Assembly (NCBI GenBank): GCA_902783365.1
Contig: CACZQL010000071.1
Location: 1 to 34,373, forward strand
Direction: 5' to 3'
DNA: 34,373 bases
Source: an uncultured Bacteroidia bacterium
Lineage (GTDB): Bacteria > Bacteroidota > Bacteroidia > Bacteroidales > F082
Positions within the stretch are counted from its first letter, which is position 1. Each line of letters starts with the position of its first letter. Positions 28,001 to 34,373 of the stretch are shown here, piece after piece. Under the pieces are notes generated by a model that had not been told where the DNA came from, did no database searches, and saw only the letters and a program-made list of their open reading frames with translations. The position numbers were made by a program, and so were the translations under genes.

Positions 28001-28347
28001 CGGCGAAAATCCGCGTCGGTCCGCTTTATGTGGGGATAAACATCTTCACGGGTGACCCAGGGTTGAAACATGAGGACCGTAAGACGGAATTCGATGCCAA
28101 CGGGCGGGAGACCTACGTGATCAACGACAATGGCGACGACCCAGACCAATTCCGTGCAGGACTGATCTACATCGGTGCCGGACCGTTCAGATACGGCTAC
28201 AACAGCGAGAAGATCCGTCATTCCCTCCAAAACCGTTTTGCCCACGATTTCCTTTGCGGTGGCGACACCCCTTACTTCAAGGTGCTAGACCGTCCCGGCC
28301 AACATTACTTCTATTTCGGTACCGAGACAGGAGGAACGCTTTGGTAA
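22099..28347 (+). CDS. SpvB/RHS-repeat protein with polymorphic toxin-like C-terminus
   Basis: This 2082-residue protein has a signal peptide (MKPFLTLTAILLACLSAQA) and an SpvB/TcaB-like N-terminal region (about 92-170, LGAATYTIPLQVPEGLGGL and GLLGWGWDLAGLSAITR). At least five FG-GAP/VCBS calcium-loop repeats (about 403-700, such as GDFNGDGYTD and GDFDGNGCADL) precede many YD repeats (about 1080-1750, such as YEYDDLLRLTKTTD). An RHS core ends in NRYAYCLNNPLSYTDPDG (about 1799-1816). The remaining 266 residues form the variable tip. It contains YENDYMFNI, DRFRTAAAKIRVGPL and RYGYNSEKIRHSLQN, which from memory resembles the Bacteroidota 'polymorphic toxin type 23' group. It has no T9SS CTD, though both genes upstream do. 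No immunity-sized gene follows; repeats begin right after the stop. Confidence 0.9.
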   Translation: MKPFLTLTAILLACLSAQADISYTFSTTFPNNKDYHYTANSHIILAPGFKSQPINGHEVMFDIDSYGVFPPALGELGGPNPGDKGVVGSIEGKLDVGTLGAATYTIPLQVPEGLGGLKPNLSLCYNSQGKNGLLGWGWDLAGLSAITRTGKSLYYDSYVTPVNYNTDRFLLDGQHLLQVGGGSYGNNNVSYRTEEDALSNITSYTESGTNGTAYFIVRTSDGHTLYYGNTSDSKALKNSSNNIGAWLLKRVEDQYGNLMEYHYQQSANSYQLQKITYSGNNNDNIAPCFSVEFQYETRDDRELSYVGSTLYEKKDLLTRISIKNNNVEMYAYQFQYKKPNPGNGYSYHLLQEITFSAGDRHYNPTRIQWGGNNYPVTNSANVKMDVTTTGTYANFLNAVKFSGDFNGDGYTDVIATRPNADGSHTTAELYLNRGVTDKLSFEYLRSFSLNQNVSWIYVGDFDGNGMDDFLMAYRIRNPIPFPDRMSTELYLSRTTAAGDLAFNHYQTPFYNIPSSMHETLLIGSFFVPGQDVFLIQSVNEGIGGMRNSMLFEYDPQIDDIVMTTLTGHLDANRFFPADYNGDGLTEILYKKENGNTAIVRLSKTGGTPHYQELYNKATLSWDDCFPGDFNGDGLADVLLYKDNALAPWEIHLSSTLGLTNTAYPLPSTFPYTSLGDYLFSLDNPHHTSQFVKVGDFDGNGCADLALYHENKFHVYYGPIRSSGTNAPFANHQQISSNTFGFYDNMGLCLGNFLGQEYASFLGGNTLSRIPAMTWRHEVKTLTDGMGRATALQYDYLMPNPRQPSEDDFYLNTSVNSNSQRNLYCTYVPLRALRQTSTTNVSGKSVVHRCQYEGAIVHRRGKGFIGFSKTRQLDYINNELQQTTVREYSCEPWCNNILMALTREKVYDFDQHLMAQSTYDISVFTHKYNERVYILLADKTKEDYDPLNPNRLLKREIQKSTVNNYCSQIYEYDNVLSVISTELGITDNVQHHLPSHCEFQKTVTTSYAPNDLTRWLINKPLATSTRFHREGDYEDVVNLKVYTYNLEQPFQIQAITDYPNDGSLLYDPLITRTEYEYDLVGNIISQTIITPNDNLEERRETYSYSKEYGRLKLTKQTNAMGHTTTYTYDPVYGHCLTVTDHNGLVTQHERDPLGSDFTTHYPDGTVSHTALRWDEKDYLQWEKKTGQPTKITLYAPTGDVLKTTGYDLEGNPVSSTVEYDDLGREVKKSLPHKEGDPESFIHYAYSSHHQLSQIIHADGSYESLHYDGNQKSVTYHTRDEHTQTETKTFNAMGWLVTSTDAHGTSVVYDYYADGKPRWSQIEGLPETRVEMTYDNLRNRVSLIDPNYGTTSYQYNAFKELVRQVSPKQDQTDYTYDKIGNKVRCVETDHQTGSVSTTTWTYSNQPRRLGLLEKITSEHQTVLYEYDDLLRLTKTTDRCFGADHVTSYTYDKASRNLETTYPSGYTIRHCYSSEGVMRAIYDEHSNLLWKANAANSLGQPLQCTYGNGLVTQYEYDPNTQRLLGIHTQSDIATVQDERYEYDDFANMTRRTNTKNAWDERFTYDPLNRLTSVTDPEGTSEFHYDPLGRMTGKTLHGTTVFSNADYSGQRPYALKAADTHDGVFPEDRMNLSFTSFDKVATITEGNTNISFVYGFDHQRIQMTERFQGTIREKRYVDHGEIINPNGSHPIVRTFLYNPSGVFAIVETVDGVTSLHYIHKDHLGSWTVVTDERGTIEQENHFDAWGLLESEGPLMFDRGYTGHEHLMSVGLVNMNGRLYDPLTSSMLSPDNNIQMPDCTQNFNRYAYCLNNPLSYTDPDGQSFISVALHFYLLYCTNFGYELQKWTQFFAFHIDLHLSSQQIGVGFDVSLGAPKSWNLSWRCHFGVTYYWRFYDNSYSGWEIRGGAEYYFMGCAGISSTTFWTKQDKQTTNSIIIGGKLAQCTYENDYMFNITKELPGVVAADNGDRFRTAAAKIRVGPLYVGINIFTGDPGLKHEDRKTEFDANGRETYVINDNGDDPDQFRAGLIYIGAGPFRYGYNSEKIRHSLQNRFAHDFLCGGDTPYFKVLDRPGQHYFYFGTETGGTLW

Positions 28348-28383
28348 ACGGGAAAAATGGTTGTGAGGACACAGTCATGAAGC

Positions 28384-28432
28384 GAAAACGTCGATGGGAC
28401 GGAAACGTCGATACGGCGGAAACGTCTATGGG
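28384..28432. repeat. Three-copy 17-bp tandem repeat
   Basis: AAACGTC recurs at 28386, 28403 and 28420 with a 17-base period (GGAAACGTCGATACGGC-type unit). It lies just after the RHS stop and opens the repeat-rich convergent region. Confidence 0.85.
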
Positions 28433-28509
28433 GGCGGACACACAGGTCCGCCCCTACGGCGAAAAATCAACCATCATTACGCTGTTGGGGCGGACCCACG
28501 TGTCCGCCC
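28431..28509. repeat. Paired GGGGCGGAC/GTCCGCCCC hairpin repeats
   Basis: Two copies of one palindromic element: GGGGCGGAC (28431-28439) with GTCCGCCCC (28446-28454), and GGGCGGAC (28488-28495) with GTCCGCCC (28502-28509), each with a six-base loop. They are GC-rich, 8-9 bp stems without T-tracts. They read like a dispersed palindromic repeat found downstream of genes rather than a single terminator. Confidence 0.85.
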
Positions 28510-28510
28510 T

Positions 28511-28583
28511 AATCATCTTTCACCCTACGGGTGATTCCTAAACGGGATTATCTCGGGGCTAACCATCTTTCACCCTACGGGTG
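28511..28583. repeat. Two more copies of the CACCCTACGGGTG repeat
   Basis: AATCATCTTTCACCCTACGG (28511) and AACCATCTTTCACCCTACGG (28561) are 50 bp apart and each contain the hairpin CACCC-TAC-GGGTG (28521-28533, 28571-28583). They are the same family as the six-copy array at 12443-12703, in opposite strand orientation in the window but the same orientation relative to the gene they follow. Confidence 0.9.
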
Positions 28584-28935
28584 ACCCGTCTTTCGGAATG
28601 CGGAATAAACCTGTACGAGCATTTTATTCCGCATTCCGCATTCCGAATTCCGCATTTAAACCAATCCCCTACGGGTGACCCTTCTTTCGGAATGCGGGAT
28701 AAACCTATACGAGCATTGTATTCCGCATTCCGAATTCCGCATTTAAACCAATCCCCTACGGGTGACCCGTCTTTCGGAATGCGGGATAAACCTATACGAG
28801 CATTGTATTCCGCATTCCGAATTCCGAATTCCGCATTTAAACCAATCCCCTACGGGTGACCAGTCTTTCGGAATGCGGAATAAACCTGTACGGGCATTTT
28901 ATTCCGCATTCCGCATTTCGCATTTCGCATTCCGC
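28575..28935. repeat. Four ~90-bp hairpin repeats with internal 7-bp TTCCGCA/TTCCGAA arrays
   Basis: Four units begin at CTACGGGTGACC (28575, 28669, 28756, 28850; spacing 94, 87, 94). In units 1 and 4 a perfect 16-bp stem CGGAATGCGGAATAAA / TTTATTCCGCATTCCG (28594-28609 with 28623-28638; 28869-28884 with 28898-28913) encloses a 13-base loop; units 2 and 3 carry mismatches. After each stem are 2-5 seven-base units (ATTCCGC, ATTCCGA, ATTTCGC); the 7-bp length differences explain the spacing. The last array overlaps the 3' end of the peptidase gene and contains its stop codon. The strong bidirectional stems could end transcription from both convergent genes. Confidence 0.93.
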
Positions 28936-31900
28936 ATTCCGCTGTTGGCGACCCTGACATATACGTAGCCATGACCGGGCAACAGCGTGCTGAGGGTGCC
29001 AACCCAGACACCGTTACCCTCGCCATCCACCTCGTAGCGCGCGAAACCCTCGTCAAAGGAGTTGATCAGGTCACCCTCCATGGGGACAAAGCCTTCGCGA
29101 GTGAGACCTTCGGGAATAAGGAGATCAGGAACAGGGCCACCGGAGGTGAGGACATCAAGAGCCTCCGCTATCGAGGCAGGCTCCGCGCCGATGTAACCAA
29201 AACCGTTGAAACCCGGGGTGAAGGTGAGGATCACAGGAGATGGAACAAAACCGGAAAGGTTGAAAGCGCAACCCTCCGCAAGCTCTATTTTGACCTTGTA
29301 CATCTGACCCAACTCAAGGCTTTCCACCGGACCATTTGCCAAGGTGGTGATGCTATAGTTATCAGCGCCCACCGCCGTCACAAGGGCGGCCTCGAGATCC
29401 GCCAAGGTGGCATCCACCGTCGGAGCCCACCAGTTCCAGCCTTGGACTAAGTTCACAGTCTGGACAACCGTCGCGGGCTCGAAGTTCGCCACCAGGTTTC
29501 TGTCGCCCTCCACCACAAAACTGATGGTCGCCTCGGTGCCGACCACATTCCCGTCCTCTGTCCAGTGAACGAAATTGTAGTCCTCGTTGGCCGTGGCGGT
29601 CAGTGTGCAAGTCTCGCCTTCGTAGAAGATTTCTTCACCATTGAAGGCAGCTACCGGGTCTTCAATCACACCGCCTTCAGCAGGCGAAGCGACGGCGGAA
29701 ATGGTATATGACACAACGGGGCAATCCCCTTCCACGTAGAAGTGAATGTTGTTTTGGGCATTGGTGCTGAGCGCGAAAGAGCCGTTGTTATAATACAAAT
29801 AATAGTTGGTGGTTGAGCTCCCTCCCATACCACCACCTCCACTCGATGCAGACACATAGATGCCGTTGCCGTTGATATACCATCTACCATTAGATTGCTG
29901 GTAAGAGCTCCAAGTAAGGCTGCTGCCTTGATTGCTTTTTGCCAAATAGCGGTTGTTGTAACTGATGTAATACTGACCATTATTACCATTCGCTGTTAAA
30001 GTAACCTTCGGAAGGATCTCTTGCGCCGAGAACCCGTTGTCAGTGAGGGTCACAGTAACCGAGGTGGAAGTCACAATACTGGAATTGTTATGCGTGGGCA
30101 TTACCAAGGTGGTACCGTTGAGATAACCCATGACGTATTGACCAGTGGACACGGAACTCACTTGCTCATAGCAGGATGCGGAGGTGGCCCAGCCGTAGGT
30201 GGCGGTGGCCAAAGGCCCGATGCCGCAGCCCTCGTTTTCGGGATCGTCGTAGGTGAAGGCCTTCACCGTGACGGCTTCGTTGAATCGCAGCGTGATGGGC
30301 GAAATGCCGTGAGCAGAGGTCATGGTAGGCTCAGTGCCGTCGGTGGTGTAATAGATGGGAAGACCCGCAATGCTGCTGGTAAGCGTCACCGTCCTGTTGC
30401 CAGGGGTGAGCGCCGTGCCGCTCTCGGGTGAGAAACTCACCGTAGCAGCCGACGAACTGGTGGTCTTACGATATAGATACAGGTTGGTAGTGTTCGAGCT
30501 GGCGGGATAGATGCGTTGATAATAGCCACTGTTGCTTGAGGTGTTGAAATAAAGCTGGTTTGATGCGGCAGCCGTATGGATGTTCACATAGTTCCCGCTC
30601 ATGGTGAGCGACCACTGGTAGGTTGTACCAGAGGCATTGGAGCCTTCGTAAAGACTGGTGGTCTGCGCATAGAGGTAATTACTGCCGTGTTTGATGTAGT
30701 AATAATCACTGCCGGAGATCTTCTCAATCGTTAACTCCACCGCCTCTCCGAGTTCATTGATGGTGGTGCCGTCGCTGATGGTGATGTCGGTGGTGTAGGC
30801 ATCGCCACCCGTCACCGACCCGTTGAAGGAACGACCCGAAGTGGCATCAGTGGAGCTTTGATACACCAGCAAATAGGTGCCACTCCAGTCGGAGGGAGTT
30901 TCTGTCACCCGCTCGTAAGTCACCTCGCCGAAACAGTCCTTGGCGAAGGTGGCATAGAGGGTAAGGTTGGCGGCAGGCATGATGAAGCTGCCGCCCGTGA
31001 TAAAGACCTCCGTGGTGGTGCCTTCGGCGATGTAATAAAGGGTAGCAAGCTCAAAGCCCGGATCTGGGGTAGCCGTCACGTTGATGGTTTGGCCGGCGTG
31101 GGCATCGCAAAGGGAGGTGCTGCCATTCACCAGCAACATACCATGGTAAAGGTTATCGGCCACGCTCACGGTGTAGTCAGTGGCATCGAAAACAACCGAG
31201 ACCGTAACGTCAGCCTCGGGCATATTGAACGAATACGTGTCGTTGCCATTGGAGGTAAGTTCCACTAGGGTGTTTTCGGAATCCATGGCGGTGATGGAAC
31301 GCAAGGTATAGCCCGCGTTGACACTCACACTCACGGTGATGTCCTCTCCGCCCTCCAGCCCATAAAGCGCAGGACCGCTGTCATTGCCACTGCTGAACGA
31401 AACCGTACCACCATTGGTGTCATACGACGCTTGGACCGTAAAACCTGCCGGCGGACACTCGCCTTCCACAAAGAAGACCACATTGCCCGAACTCGTGCTG
31501 GTAGTAAAGGTGTTGCCATTGTAATTCAGGTAGTATTTCGTGCCGCTCGATTGCTGATAGATGCCATTGTCGTTGACATACCACCGATACGAGGTAAGGC
31601 TTACCCCATTACCGGAAGCGTTACTTGGTTTAGCCCAACTCAGCGTACTGCTGGACCTTGAAAGGAGTCGTCCCTTATAGAAGATATAGTATTGTCCAGC
31701 AGTCCCGGAGGCATTCAAACTGATTTTCAGTGGTTCCGACTCACGAGCCAAAGTAAAGCCGCCATCGGTGGGAATCACTGAACAGGAAGTGGTGGACATC
31801 GACACCGAAGTGCTTGTAGTGGTATTGCTGTGTGAGGGCATCACCAAGGTCGAGCCGTTGAGATAACCCATGAGATAAGCGCCAGGGACAGTCGGGGTCA

Positions 31901-33362
31901 ACGAAGTGTAGCATTCCATCTGGGGTGCGCTACTCTGCTTAAGATTCACGTTGAGATCCACCCGTTGTCCATCAGCCACGGTGACCTCCACAAAGTTACG
32001 GGCATAACCTTCTTTGTCGAAAACGAAGGTGTAGGTGCCGCCTTTGATGGGACGGTGGAAGTCGCCCACCGAGTGGGTGGTCACGTAGGAATGATGGATG
32101 TCGTGGTTCAGCACGCTGACCTTGACGCCCTCGATGGGCTGGCCAGTTTGGGCATCATACACCACGCCATGCACACCGTTGCGGACCTGCTCCATGTAGG
32201 CCAACATGCTGTTGTGGTTGTAGTTCCAAAAGTTGGGCAGCTCAGAGGCGGTGGGAGTTTTGACGGAGGAGCACTCCACCGTGACCTCGCGGCACTGCCC
32301 AAAGGCGTTCATATAATCCTGACGGCTACCCGTGATGGAGTACCAAGTAGCGCCATTGGTGACACCGTCGTTATAGGTGTCCGACATATAAGTGGATAGT
32401 TTCTGTCGGGCAAGTTGCACATATTCGGTGCAGACAACCTCCCACCAATCCACATCGGCGTGATTCTCGAACACCCAATCCCAACAATAGTTCATCACCT
32501 CGGCACCACCGTGGTAGTTGGCAGCCATGGTGAAGAGGTTTTCGTCAGCGAAATTCATGGTCCATGTGGTCTCATCCTCATAGCTGTTGCCATCGGGATG
32601 ATCCCCGTTGAAATAATCTTTGTAATTACGGTTGAGGTCAACGTTGTTGCCATTGTAGCGTTGGGCGCTATTCACTGTGTGGTTGCCGCCTTTGTACGTT
32701 CCGTCGGGATTGGTCAGGGGAAGGATGTAGATGTCAACGTCATTCAAGAGGTTGACGATACGGCTATCGGTGCTGGTGCAAAGCTCGTCGATGAGGCGGA
32801 GCATGAGGATCATTCCCGTCACCTCGTCGCCGTGCATGGTGGAGCTGTAAAGGAACTTCGGTTTGCCCTGGGGACTGCCGTTGTTGATGCGCACCCCCAA
32901 CAATTGACGGTGATTGGAGGTGGAGAGGGTGCCGAGGCTGAACAAGGTGCAAGTTCTGCCATCGTTCACCGCCGCTGCCTTGCCGGGAAAGCCTTGCATC
33001 ATGGTCACATACTGGTCGTAGGTCAGATAAGTATCCCAGTTATAGGTACCCTGGCCATTCCACATGGTGACGTTGGCCCGCAGCGAAGGCGGTGTCTGGA
33101 ACACAGGGGTAACCCCTAGACTCAATAACTTGTCGTATTCCTCCTGATTGGCATAGCAAACCACATTGGTGCCGTCAGTGCCATCGACGGAGCAGAGATT
33201 GCCGAGGTCCGGAATCTCCAAGGCCTCTTGCAGGGTGATGGTGAAATAATACTCGCCACGGTCTTGCATCAGCTCACGCAAGGCCTCCTGGCTCTGGGCG
33301 TGAACGCCACCCACAAGGAACAGCGTCACACATAAACAAAGGGAAAAGTAAAGGCGTTTCAT
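28899..33362 (-). CDS. Secreted M14 zinc carboxypeptidase with long modular C-terminal region
   Basis: This 1487-residue protein has a signal peptide (MKRLYFSLCLCVTLFLVGGVHAQ) and a complete M14 catalytic domain (about 105-390). Zinc ligands are H177 and E180 (MHGDE) and H284 (YHGG), the substrate Arg is R245 in DLNRN, and the catalytic Glu is E363 (TVECS). A carboxypeptidase regulatory-like domain follows (about 397-475). The tail contains two copies of a module starting CYxxL/V...GYLNGxTLVMPxHxN (about 484-625 and 1065-1200), InlB-like repeats, a chitobiase-type Fn3 segment (YYTTDGTEPT), a beta-trefoil-like segment and a terminal domain starting GWNWWAP. It would cleave C-terminal residues of peptides outside the cell. 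The final NSGMRNAKCEMRNAE and stop are encoded by the 7-bp repeat, not by the native gene. It starts 12 bases after the next gene upstream. Confidence 0.9.
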   Translation of the reverse strand: MKRLYFSLCLCVTLFLVGGVHAQSQEALRELMQDRGEYYFTITLQEALEIPDLGNLCSVDGTDGTNVVCYANQEEYDKLLSLGVTPVFQTPPSLRANVTMWNGQGTYNWDTYLTYDQYVTMMQGFPGKAAAVNDGRTCTLFSLGTLSTSNHRQLLGVRINNGSPQGKPKFLYSSTMHGDEVTGMILMLRLIDELCTSTDSRIVNLLNDVDIYILPLTNPDGTYKGGNHTVNSAQRYNGNNVDLNRNYKDYFNGDHPDGNSYEDETTWTMNFADENLFTMAANYHGGAEVMNYCWDWVFENHADVDWWEVVCTEYVQLARQKLSTYMSDTYNDGVTNGATWYSITGSRQDYMNAFGQCREVTVECSSVKTPTASELPNFWNYNHNSMLAYMEQVRNGVHGVVYDAQTGQPIEGVKVSVLNHDIHHSYVTTHSVGDFHRPIKGGTYTFVFDKEGYARNFVEVTVADGQRVDLNVNLKQSSAPQMECYTSLTPTVPGAYLMGYLNGSTLVMPSHSNTTTSTSVSMSTTSCSVIPTDGGFTLARESEPLKISLNASGTAGQYYIFYKGRLLSRSSSTLSWAKPSNASGNGVSLTSYRWYVNDNGIYQQSSGTKYYLNYNGNTFTTSTSSGNVVFFVEGECPPAGFTVQASYDTNGGTVSFSSGNDSGPALYGLEGGEDITVSVSVNAGYTLRSITAMDSENTLVELTSNGNDTYSFNMPEADVTVSVVFDATDYTVSVADNLYHGMLLVNGSTSLCDAHAGQTINVTATPDPGFELATLYYIAEGTTTEVFITGGSFIMPAANLTLYATFAKDCFGEVTYERVTETPSDWSGTYLLVYQSSTDATSGRSFNGSVTGGDAYTTDITISDGTTINELGEAVELTIEKISGSDYYYIKHGSNYLYAQTTSLYEGSNASGTTYQWSLTMSGNYVNIHTAAASNQLYFNTSSNSGYYQRIYPASSNTTNLYLYRKTTSSSAATVSFSPESGTALTPGNRTVTLTSSIAGLPIYYTTDGTEPTMTSAHGISPITLRFNEAVTVKAFTYDDPENEGCGIGPLATATYGWATSASCYEQVSSVSTGQYVMGYLNGTTLVMPTHNNSSIVTSTSVTVTLTDNGFSAQEILPKVTLTANGNNGQYYISYNNRYLAKSNQGSSLTWSSYQQSNGRWYINGNGIYVSASSGGGGMGGSSTTNYYLYYNNGSFALSTNAQNNIHFYVEGDCPVVSYTISAVASPAEGGVIEDPVAAFNGEEIFYEGETCTLTATANEDYNFVHWTEDGNVVGTEATISFVVEGDRNLVANFEPATVVQTVNLVQGWNWWAPTVDATLADLEAALVTAVGADNYSITTLANGPVESLELGQMYKVKIELAEGCAFNLSGFVPSPVILTFTPGFNGFGYIGAEPASIAEALDVLTSGGPVPDLLIPEGLTREGFVPMEGDLINSFDEGFARYEVDGEGNGVWVGTLSTLLPGHGYVYVRVANSGMRNAKCEMRNAE

Positions 33363-33374
33363 AACAATAGGGTA

Positions 33375-34373
33375 TTAGAAAGTGAGTGTATTTTCAGTAG
33401 TGGATATATAGATGTAACCCTTGCCCGGCTGTAAGCTCAGCAGGGTTCCGTTCCAAACGCCGTTCTCGAAGATGGCCATGCCGTCCTCGAAAGACACGAT
33501 TTTGTCGCCCTCAGCGGGGATGAAGTTCACGAAGGCCAGACTGAGCGTCAAAGGCTCGTTCAAAGGATAACCCACCCAGTTGCAACCTACATGCAGGGTA
33601 ATAGGATGGTTCGCCGGATCGGTGGCCAGACCCGCTATCGACATGGCCACATCCGAGGAAACCAACACCTTGTACATCTTTTCCGCCTCGATGGCCGTAA
33701 GGTCGCCCGACCAGGCATTGTCACCATATTGAAGCTCTTGATCATCTTCCGACTGAATCATGACACCATGCGTACCCAACGCCGTCTTGAGTGCCTGCAA
33801 CAGCGACACGCCTTCCGTCTCCACACAGGAGGACCACCAGTTCCAGCCCGAAACCAAGGAAGTGTTTTGGCTATAACTATAGTTTTCTTTTCTTACAAAC
33901 AAATAGACACTCTGCTGAGCACTTGCATAACAAGAAAAGAGGGTCGAGCCTGAATTGTTGTACTGGAGGAGGTTGTGACTATTGGTTCCCGTGGCTCGAA
34001 TAGTGGCCACCCCATTGGTCCCGATAGTAATGTTCCACTTTCCATTGGCATCATTGGTGGCCTGGGTTCTCAGATAATTTTTACTACTGCTGGCCGCGTA
34101 CAGATAACCGCCACCATTTCCCCATCCCGCATCAAAAAAAGTCCAAGCGTCAGTCGTGCCTCCCAAGGTCAGCTCGCAAACATTGATAGGAAGTGTATTA
34201 ATTGTATTGTTATCAATGGTTACAGTAACCGCTGCCCGGTTGTTTTCGTTTTGAGTCACACCTAGAGCCTTTTTGCTGCCGACATTGACAATGAGGTAGC
34301 TACCGCCTGCCACAAGTTCATCGGCAGAAGTAACCAATTGATAATAGGTTTGTGCTCCCCCGATGAATCTGAA
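33375..34373 (-). CDS. Partial secreted protein sharing the GWNWW C-terminal domain
   Basis: The reading frame is open to the window edge (first visible residues FRFIGGAQTYYQLV), so the 5' end, including any signal peptide or catalytic domain, is missing. About 332 residues are visible. A beta-trefoil-like region (about 1-165, with GSYLIVNVGSKKALGV, GYLYAASSSKNYLRT and SVYLFVRKE) is followed by a terminal domain from VSGWNWWSSCVETEG to GKGYIYISTTENTLTF. The same two modules occur in the M14 peptidase downstream, 12 bases away, so the genes form an operon of related surface proteins. The terminal domain resembles a recurring C-terminal domain of Bacteroidales secreted proteins; whether it is a sorting signal is unknown. 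Confidence 0.85.
   Translation of the reverse strand, partial: FRFIGGAQTYYQLVTSADELVAGGSYLIVNVGSKKALGVTQNENNRAAVTVTIDNNTINTLPINVCELTLGGTTDAWTFFDAGWGNGGGYLYAASSSKNYLRTQATNDANGKWNITIGTNGVATIRATGTNSHNLLQYNNSGSTLFSCYASAQQSVYLFVRKENYSYSQNTSLVSGWNWWSSCVETEGVSLLQALKTALGTHGVMIQSEDDQELQYGDNAWSGDLTAIEAEKMYKVLVSSDVAMSIAGLATDPANHPITLHVGCNWVGYPLNEPLTLSLAFVNFIPAEGDKIVSFEDGMAIFENGVWNGTLLSLQPGKGYIYISTTENTLTF

Noticed and set aside
28254-28859. Two short plus-strand open frames after the RHS gene as candidate immunity genes
   Set aside because: They translate the repeat families (VRPYG, FHPTGDS, FRIPHSAF-type sequence) and one overlaps the RHS end; their composition is that of the repeats.
1-34373. tRNA, rRNA, insertion sequences, integrase or phage genes
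   Set aside because: Reading the intergenic stretches by eye I saw no cloverleaf, rRNA segment, transposase or integrase motif.

Overview
The window is a piece of a Bacteroidota chromosome, most likely a Bacteroidales species from a gut-type or uncultured lineage. The evidence is a TonB-dependent receptor with a carboxypeptidase-like N-terminal domain next to a DUF4249 lipoprotein, several proteins ending in a type IX secretion (T9SS) sorting domain, the Bacteroidota promoter element TAnnTTTG in front of several genes, no clear Shine-Dalgarno sites, and interspersed palindromic repeats typical of Bacteroidales intergenic DNA. Coding DNA is moderately GC-rich with C-ending codons; intergenic DNA is AT-rich except where repeats sit.

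Layout. (1) 1-4671, plus strand: the gamma subunit of a 2-oxoacid:ferredoxin oxidoreductase, a hairpin, and a very large SNF2-family helicase. (2) 4668-9294, minus strand: a three-gene envelope operon of a lipoprotein, a TonB-dependent receptor and a DUF4249 lipoprotein, with a promoter at 9318-9325. (3) 9354-14794: an error-prone repair cassette. dinB (Pol IV) and a short DnaE-type polymerase lie on the minus strand, divergent from a HTH/S24 LexA- or CI-like repressor. Between dinB and dnaE are two tandem arrays, one of six 47-bp units and one of twenty-three 7-bp units. (4) 15019-17565: a secreted GH20-type hexosaminidase with its own promoter and terminator. (5) 17742-28347, plus strand: a lipoprotein, a T9SS-sorted protein, a strong double-hairpin leader, a YadA-head/T9SS surface protein and a 2082-residue SpvB/RHS polymorphic-toxin-like protein. 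(6) 28348-28898: a convergent intergenic zone made almost wholly of repeats. (7) 28899-34373, minus strand: a secreted M14 zinc carboxypeptidase with a long modular tail, and an upstream gene that runs off the window and shares its C-terminal domain.

How the parts work together. Regions 2, 4, 5 and 7 are cell-surface or secreted functions: nutrient uptake, glycan cleavage, display of large surface proteins, and proteolysis. Region 3 looks like a DNA-damage-inducible mutagenesis module under a self-cleaving repressor. The most unusual signals are: the repeat arrays inside the dinB-dnaE unit, with the 7-bp array ending five bases from the dnaE start; repeats that have supplied the last codons and the stop codon of two genes (dinB and the M14 peptidase); mutually exclusive hairpins in front of the adhesin/RHS pair; and an RHS protein with a compositionally distinct C-terminal tip and no visible immunity gene. 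All family assignments were made by eye from motifs; no database search was run.
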